Part shown: positions 60,247 to 64,000 of the stretch, piece after piece
How positions within the stretch are numbered: the first letter of the stretch is position 1
Layout: each line of letters begins with the position of its first letter
Assembly: GCF_015182315.1 (NCBI RefSeq)
Contig: NZ_PRDL01000001.1
Location: 1,984,001-2,048,000, forward strand
From: Cellvibrio polysaccharolyticus
Lineage (GTDB): Bacteria; Pseudomonadota; Gammaproteobacteria; Pseudomonadales; Cellvibrionaceae
DNA: 64,000 bases
Direction of reading: 5' to 3'
The notes under the pieces: generated by a model
What the model saw: only the letters and a program-made list of their open reading frames with translations
The model's database searches: none
Told to the model about the DNA's origin: nothing
Program-made: the position numbers and the translations under genes

Positions 60247-61527
60247 TCACGCTTCCGAAGTATTTTTCTTGACTGCTGAATCGGGAATTACTTTCGCGCT
60301 GTGTGCCAGTGTTACCGCCCAAAATACCAGCGCCAGCAGACTGGTTAACGCACCCAGTAAACAGACCCCTTGCCAACCGAAGTGTGCATAAGTGGCTGTA
60401 GTTGCGATGGCTCCCAATCCGCTACCGACTGCATAAAACATCATGTAAACCCCGACAAGGCGGCTGTGTGCTTCTGGTCGGGTGCGAAAAATTAAACTTT
60501 GGTTGGTAACGTGCAACGCCTGACCGCCCAGGTCGAGCAGCACTATGCCGATCACCAGCGCCCACAGCGACCACTCCATTAAGGATAACGGCCACCATGC
60601 CAGCACAAGTATTACCAGTGCTGCAGCACTGGTGCGTTGGGCGTGGCCTTTGTCGGCCCAGCTTCCGGCTCGCGCAGCAGCGAGAGCGCCAACCACACCC
60701 GCCAGACCAAAAGCGCCGATAAGGGTATGAGAAAAATGGTAGGGCGGAGCGCTCAACGGCAGTACCAGCGCGCTCCAGAAAATATTGAAAGCGGCAAACA
60801 TCAACAAGGCCAGTATGCCTCGCACTTGTAACACTTTTTCCTGCCTGAGTAAGGTGAGCATCGAAATGACCAGCATCGGATAGCTGTTTGTTGATGCTGA
60901 GGTGGATAAAGTTGGCAGTTTTCGCCAAAGTGGTAAGGCAACCGCGAGCATCAATAAAGCTGCAGCAAAGTAGACGCCTCGCCACCCTGCGAGGTCGCTA
61001 ATGCTTCCGGCAAAAACTCTTGCCAACAGTAATCCAATAAATACGCCGGCCTGGGCAGTTCCCACGATTCGTCCCTGTTCATGAGGCGCGGCGGCGCTGG
61101 CTGCGTAAGCAATCAAACCTTGCGTCATCGCCGTACCCAGCAATCCCACCGCCAGCATGCCTATTAGCAGCGCAGTTGCAGAGGTTGCTGCTGCCACCGT
61201 AAGTAGCGCCGCCACCAGCGCGAGAAGTTGTACCAGCATCAGCTTGCGACGGTCGACTCTATCACCCAGTGGTACCAGTAATAGTAATGCTAACGCGCAG
61301 CCAACCTGAGTAGCGGTAATTACGCCGCCTACCGCCGTAAGGCTGATGGCAAAGTCGGTGGCCAGTGCATCCAGCAACGGCTGGGCGTAGTAGACATTGG
61401 CAACGCTCAGGCCGCTGGCGATGGCAAATAGCAAAACCAGGCTGTGAGGCATGTCGGAGGTGAGCGGAGATATATTTTTCATGTGTGCGGGTATCTGGGG
61501 AGTTACAGGTGTGTTCATAATTGGCAT
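60247..61527 (-). CDS. MFS transporter, probably controlled by the divergent HxlR regulator
   Basis: 426-residue, twelve-helix major facilitator protein of the drug:H+ antiporter type (SGLSVANVYYAQPLLDALATDF start; motif A VPLGDRVDRRKLM; QSLIFRTRPEAHSRLVGVYMMFYAVGSGLGAI). The N-terminal 27 residues before the first helix look dispensable and ATGs at 61518 and 61482 are alternatives. The gene is divergent from an HxlR repressor gene, with promoters and paired operators between them, so it is probably an inducible exporter of a small electrophile or drug (inference). Confidence 0.9.
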   Translation of the reverse strand: MPIMNTPVTPQIPAHMKNISPLTSDMPHSLVLLFAIASGLSVANVYYAQPLLDALATDFAISLTAVGGVITATQVGCALALLLLVPLGDRVDRRKLMLVQLLALVAALLTVAAATSATALLIGMLAVGLLGTAMTQGLIAYAASAAAPHEQGRIVGTAQAGVFIGLLLARVFAGSISDLAGWRGVYFAAALLMLAVALPLWRKLPTLSTSASTNSYPMLVISMLTLLRQEKVLQVRGILALLMFAAFNIFWSALVLPLSAPPYHFSHTLIGAFGLAGVVGALAAARAGSWADKGHAQRTSAAALVILVLAWWPLSLMEWSLWALVIGIVLLDLGGQALHVTNQSLIFRTRPEAHSRLVGVYMMFYAVGSGLGAIATTATYAHFGWQGVCLLGALTSLLALVFWAVTLAHSAKVIPDSAVKKNTSEA

Positions 61528-61536
61528 TCATTAATT

Positions 61537-61594
61537 CCAGTTTTAAAATGAAACCAGTTGAATGTTAAATTTTCCGGTTTTAAAATGCAACCGG
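61537..61594. promoter_or_regulatory. Paired 21-bp direct repeats: candidate HxlR operators
   Basis: Two copies of CC(A/G)GTTTTAAAATG(A/C)AACC(A/G)G at 61537-61557 and 61574-61594, starts 37 bases apart; the second copy is also an inverted repeat CCGGTT-N9-AACCGG. Both overlap the predicted promoters of the two divergent genes. HxlR-type regulators bind such sites between themselves and the target gene. Confidence 0.75.
61558..61590. promoter_or_regulatory. Overlapping divergent promoters (hxlR plus, MFS minus)
   Basis: Plus strand: TTGAAT at 61558-61563, 17-base spacer, TAAAAT at 61581-61586, serving hxlR. Minus strand: TTGCAT (61585-61590), 17-base spacer, TAACAT (61562-61567), serving the MFS gene. 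The two face-to-face promoters share the same DNA and lie across the operator repeats, so one regulator could shut off both. Confidence 0.55.
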
Positions 61595-61626
61595 ATTATT
61601 GTTGGTGCCGTTTCCCTGGAGGTCTT

Positions 61627-62076
61627 ATGCCACAACATAAAATAACTGAGGGTGAGCCTTGTCCTGTTGCGCGCTCCGTTAATCTGGTGGGTGATCGCTG
61701 GTCTTTACTGATTGTGCGCGATGCCTTTGATGGCACCCGTCGCTTTAGCGATTTTCAGCGCGGCCTGGGGATGGCCCGTAATATTTTGTCGGATCGGCTG
61801 CGCAAGCTGGTTGAGGCGGGAATTTTTGAAACCCGGGACGCATCGGATGGCACGGCTTATCAGGAATATGTGCTTACAGCGCGCGGTGAAAGTCTGTTCC
61901 CCGTGGTGGTCGCATTGCGCCAGTGGGGCGAACAGCATTTATTTAATACCGGTGAGCGACATTCAGTATTGATTGATAAACAAACAGGAGAGCCGCTTTC
62001 ACTGATGCGGCCTGTAGGAAGAGATGGAAAAATTTTGAAAGCTTCAGCTACTCAGGTGCAGAAAATCACCTGGTAA
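61627..62076 (+). CDS. HxlR-family winged-helix transcriptional regulator
   Basis: 149 residues; PCPVARSVNLVGDRWSLLIVRDAF is the diagnostic HxlR start with the conserved Cys, followed by the winged helix (FSDFQRGLGMARNILSDRLRKLVEAGIFE) and the wing (YQEYVLTARGESLFPVVVALRQWGEQH). HxlR proteins often sense electrophiles through this Cys (family knowledge; Cys12 here). The start is the Met at 61627 with GGAGG 5 bases upstream, not the in-frame ATG at 61558 region. Divergent from an MFS gene it probably represses. Confidence 0.93.
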   Translation: MPQHKITEGEPCPVARSVNLVGDRWSLLIVRDAFDGTRRFSDFQRGLGMARNILSDRLRKLVEAGIFETRDASDGTAYQEYVLTARGESLFPVVVALRQWGEQHLFNTGERHSVLIDKQTGEPLSLMRPVGRDGKILKASATQVQKITW

Positions 62077-62150
62077 TTGATAAACGATAGAGAAATCAGC
62101 TCGCTTTAGAAGGGGTTTGCAAGCAGCGCTATTTCAATTATTCAAAATAA

Positions 62151-62185
62151 AAAACCCGCAGATCGATTTTCGGTCTGCGGGTTTT
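62151..62185. terminator. Bidirectional terminator between hxlR and xthA
   Basis: A 12-bp stem (62151-62162 with 62174-62185) with an 11-base loop and A/T runs at both ends, between convergent genes. Confidence 0.9.
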
Positions 62186-62205
62186 CGTTTAAAAATAGCG
62201 AATTT

Positions 62206-63018
62206 TTATTCGAAGTATGCCCAGATAGGACAGTGATCTGATGGCTTGTCCATAGCGCGAATATCGTAATCAATACCGGTATCGACACAGCGGCTTTGTA
62301 AGCTCGCAGTGGTGAGGATCAGGTCGATACGCAGCCCGCGGCGCGGGTTATCTTCAAAGCCCCGGCTGCGGTAATCAAACCAGCTGAACAGCTCGTGGTT
62401 ATCCGGTTGGTGCTCGCGAAAAGTATCTTTCAAGCCCCATGCCAGTAAAGTGTTCAGCCACTCGCGTTCTTCCGGCAAGAAGCTGCATTTGCCGGTGCGC
62501 AACCAGCGCTTGCGATTGTCTTCGCCAATGCCAATGTCACAATCCTGATGGGAAATATTCACGTCGCCCATAATGATCAGTTGTTGGTCGGGTGAAAATG
62601 CCGTGGTGATGTAAGCTTGCAGATCTTCGTAATACTTCTTTTTGGCAGGAAATTTCAGGGGGTGGTCGCGACTTTCTCCCTGCGGGAAATAGCCGTTCAA
62701 TACGACAACTTCGCCACCGAGCGGTGACTCAAAACGTCCGCCAATAAAGCGCTTCTGCGCATCGTCCTGATCGGTAGGAAAGCCTTTAATAACTTCCTTG
62801 AACGGATGGCGGGACAGCAGGGCGACGCCGTAATGGGTTTTTTGTCCGTGAAATTCCACGTGATAGCCCAGCTTTTCGATAGCCTCCAGAGGGAAGTCCG
62901 GGTCATTGACCTTGGTTTCCTGAAGGCCGATAAAATCGGGGTTGTGGCGTTCAATAATGGCTTCCAGCTGATGTACGCGTTGGCGGATGCTATTGATATT
63001 GAAAGAAACAGTTTTCAT
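62206..63018 (-). CDS. xthA: Exodeoxyribonuclease III / AP endonuclease
   Basis: 270-residue EEP-fold nuclease of base-excision repair: 3'-5' exonuclease, AP endonuclease and 3'-phosphatase. Active-site residues: Glu34 (LQETKV), Asp152 and Asn154 (GDVNIS), and His262 (SDHCPI). The frame opens at 63081, but the Met at 63018 (MKTVSFNINSIRQR) is the homologous start. Monocistronic; prc lies 73 bases upstream on the same strand. Confidence 0.95.
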   Translation of the reverse strand: MKTVSFNINSIRQRVHQLEAIIERHNPDFIGLQETKVNDPDFPLEAIEKLGYHVEFHGQKTHYGVALLSRHPFKEVIKGFPTDQDDAQKRFIGGRFESPLGGEVVVLNGYFPQGESRDHPLKFPAKKKYYEDLQAYITTAFSPDQQLIIMGDVNISHQDCDIGIGEDNRKRWLRTGKCSFLPEEREWLNTLLAWGLKDTFREHQPDNHELFSWFDYRSRGFEDNPRRGLRIDLILTTASLQSRCVDTGIDYDIRAMDKPSDHCPIWAYFE

Positions 63019-63090
63019 GCGTGACTCGGGGAAATAATTGCGGTGTAAAACAAACCGGCCGACGAGAGGTCGGCCGGTCATGAGCGGTTA

Positions 63091-64000
63091 TCAGAAGTTG
63101 GCAACCCGTGCCGGTTGGTCTTCTTTTTTCAGTTCAGTAATAAAGCTTGCCAGAACCTGGCCGGCTTCCTGAAGGAAAGGATCTTTGGCGGGATCAATTT
63201 TGCGTGCCTCAGCGCTTTGTGCTTCGGCTTCTTCCTCTTCATCACCTTCTTTAATTTCTTCGTAAGATTTATACACTTCCAAACCTTTGGCAGTGCGGCG
63301 CTGATTTTCGATTTTCAGAGCCTGCTGTTCAAATTTTTCCTGCTCGGCGCGGCGAGTGGATTCTCTCAGGGAAATAAATTTCCGGCTGTTAGCTTCTTCG
63401 GCTATCGCCATTTGAGCGCGCAGAAAAATAAAGTCAGGGTCGGTTTTCAAGCGCTCGTTATGACTTTTGTTGATCTCGGGCAGCAGCGCCTGGATGTCAA
63501 AATATTTGTCATGCGGTACTGCGTGAATATGATCCCATGGCAACGCATTACGGTTCAGGGTTGAGCTCTCGCCAACTTTTTCAGTATCAATCAGGCTGGG
63601 CAGTTCTACGTCCGGAATGACACCGCGATGCTGGGTGCTGTCACCGGAAATACGGTAAAACTTGGATTCAGTAATTTTCATGTCGCCATGCGGCAGCGAC
63701 ATGATAGATTGCACCGAACCTTTACCAAAGGACTGGGTGCCGATAATCAGTCCGCGACCATAATCCTGAATGGCACCGGCAAAAATTTCTGATGCCGACG
63801 CACTGAGGCGGTCAATCAACACCACAATCGGGCCGCGATACATGGCCGGCGAGAAAGAGCGGTAGTTGCGTGAAATAACACCGTTGGCGTGGCGAATTTG
63901 TACCACGGGGCCCGGATCGATAAACAGGTCGGTGAGTGATGCGGCTTCTTGCAGTGAGCCACCGCCGTTTGCACGCAAGTCAACAATAATGCCTTCGACG
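63091..64000 (-). CDS. prc: Carboxy-terminal/tail-specific protease Prc, C-terminal part
   Basis: The frame is open past base 64000, so about 300 C-terminal residues are visible. It is a periplasmic S41A serine protease that degrades proteins with hydrophobic C-termini and trims penicillin-binding protein 3 in E. coli. The core IIVDLRANGGGSL, RLSASASEIFAGAIQDYGR (catalytic Ser and the Asp) and GTQSFGKGSVQ (catalytic Lys) are intact. The tail with HRGVIPDVELPSLID, NALPWDHI and the long charged coil matches the C-terminal DUF3340 region of Tsp. The N-terminal part and PDZ domain lie outside the window. Confidence 0.95.
   Translation of the reverse strand, partial: VEGIIVDLRANGGGSLQEAASLTDLFIDPGPVVQIRHANGVISRNYRSFSPAMYRGPIVVLIDRLSASASEIFAGAIQDYGRGLIIGTQSFGKGSVQSIMSLPHGDMKITESKFYRISGDSTQHRGVIPDVELPSLIDTEKVGESSTLNRNALPWDHIHAVPHDKYFDIQALLPEINKSHNERLKTDPDFIFLRAQMAIAEEANSRKFISLRESTRRAEQEKFEQQALKIENQRRTAKGLEVYKSYEEIKEGDEEEEAEAQSAEARKIDPAKDPFLQEAGQVLASFITELKKEDQPARVANF

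Noticed and set aside
1..64000. tRNA, rRNA, CRISPR, IS element or prophage
   Set aside because: No tRNA-like cloverleaf, spaced direct repeat array, transposase or integrase was recognised while reading either strand; a dedicated tRNA or IS scan was not possible here.

Overview
The window reads as a chromosomal segment of an aerobic, polysaccharide-degrading gammaproteobacterium. Cellvibrio or a close relative in the Cellvibrionaceae is the best fit. The main reason is a block of secreted plant cell wall enzymes with CBM2 cellulose-binding modules and long serine-rich linkers. Serine-rich linkers recur in two unrelated lipoproteins. EF-P of the Arg32 type next to EarP, RMF, an MsbA-like ABC half-transporter, RlmKL and a Bat/MoxR operon are also normal for gammaproteobacteria. 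The assignment is inference from gene content. No rRNA, tRNA, CRISPR array, insertion sequence or prophage was seen.

Layout. 1-9.3 kb: polysaccharide block with a truncated CBM2 protein, a GH6 cellulase (-), then a 1.25-kb divergent regulatory gap, an AA10 lytic polysaccharide monooxygenase (+), a GH74 xyloglucanase (+) and a DUF4380-like periplasmic protein. 9.4-12.7 kb: cobT-cobC-cobS (cobalamin lower-ligand assembly) followed by map. 12.7-16.3 kb: TerB/DUF697-like protein, bestrophin-like channel, cytochrome b561, YbaK. 16.7-19.0 kb: egtB-egtD (ergothioneine). 19-24.3 kb: a palindromic dispersed repeat, a CAP-domain lipoprotein, an uncharacterised gene and a PAS-PAS-PAS-GAF-GGDEF-EAL protein. 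24.6-33 kb: purT, an S41 protease lipoprotein, a BCCT transporter, a membrane protein, grxB and an MFS pump. 33-40.5 kb: a second copy of the dispersed repeat, a 15-bp tandem repeat, and the moxR-DUF58-DUF4381-batA-batB/C-batD operon (-). 40.8-50 kb: DUF2835, pyrD, rmf, rlmKL, a SIMPL protein, an ODP-like metallo-beta-lactamase-fold protein, efp-earP, DUF2058 and a small membrane protein. 50-64 kb: ABC exporter, pirin, azoR/lysR divergent pair, DUF2788 plus a degenerate hybrid histidine kinase, a ThuA/sugar-dehydrogenase-like lipoprotein, a divergent MFS/HxlR pair with clear operator candidates, xthA, and prc running off the end.

How the genes work together. The first block supplies complementary attack on cellulose and xyloglucan: processive hydrolysis, oxidative cleavage and hemicellulose stripping, all anchored by CBM2. 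EF-P and its Arg32 rhamnosyltransferase EarP are adjacent, and the acceptor residue is exactly Arg32. The Bat operon encodes an AAA+ ATPase with membrane vWA and TPR proteins. Two divergent regulator/target pairs (lysR/azoR, hxlR/MFS) show plausible operators in the sequence.

Most interesting observations: (i) two copies of a palindromic repeat, 14 kb apart, whose stems differ but keep pairing through compensatory changes; (ii) a hybrid histidine kinase whose phospho-acceptor His is replaced by Gln and whose first receiver lacks its Asp; (iii) paired 21-bp direct repeats overlapping both promoters of the hxlR/MFS intergenic region; (iv) a 15-bp tandem repeat running across the batD stop codon. 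I did not find a wholly new multi-gene system that I could defend.
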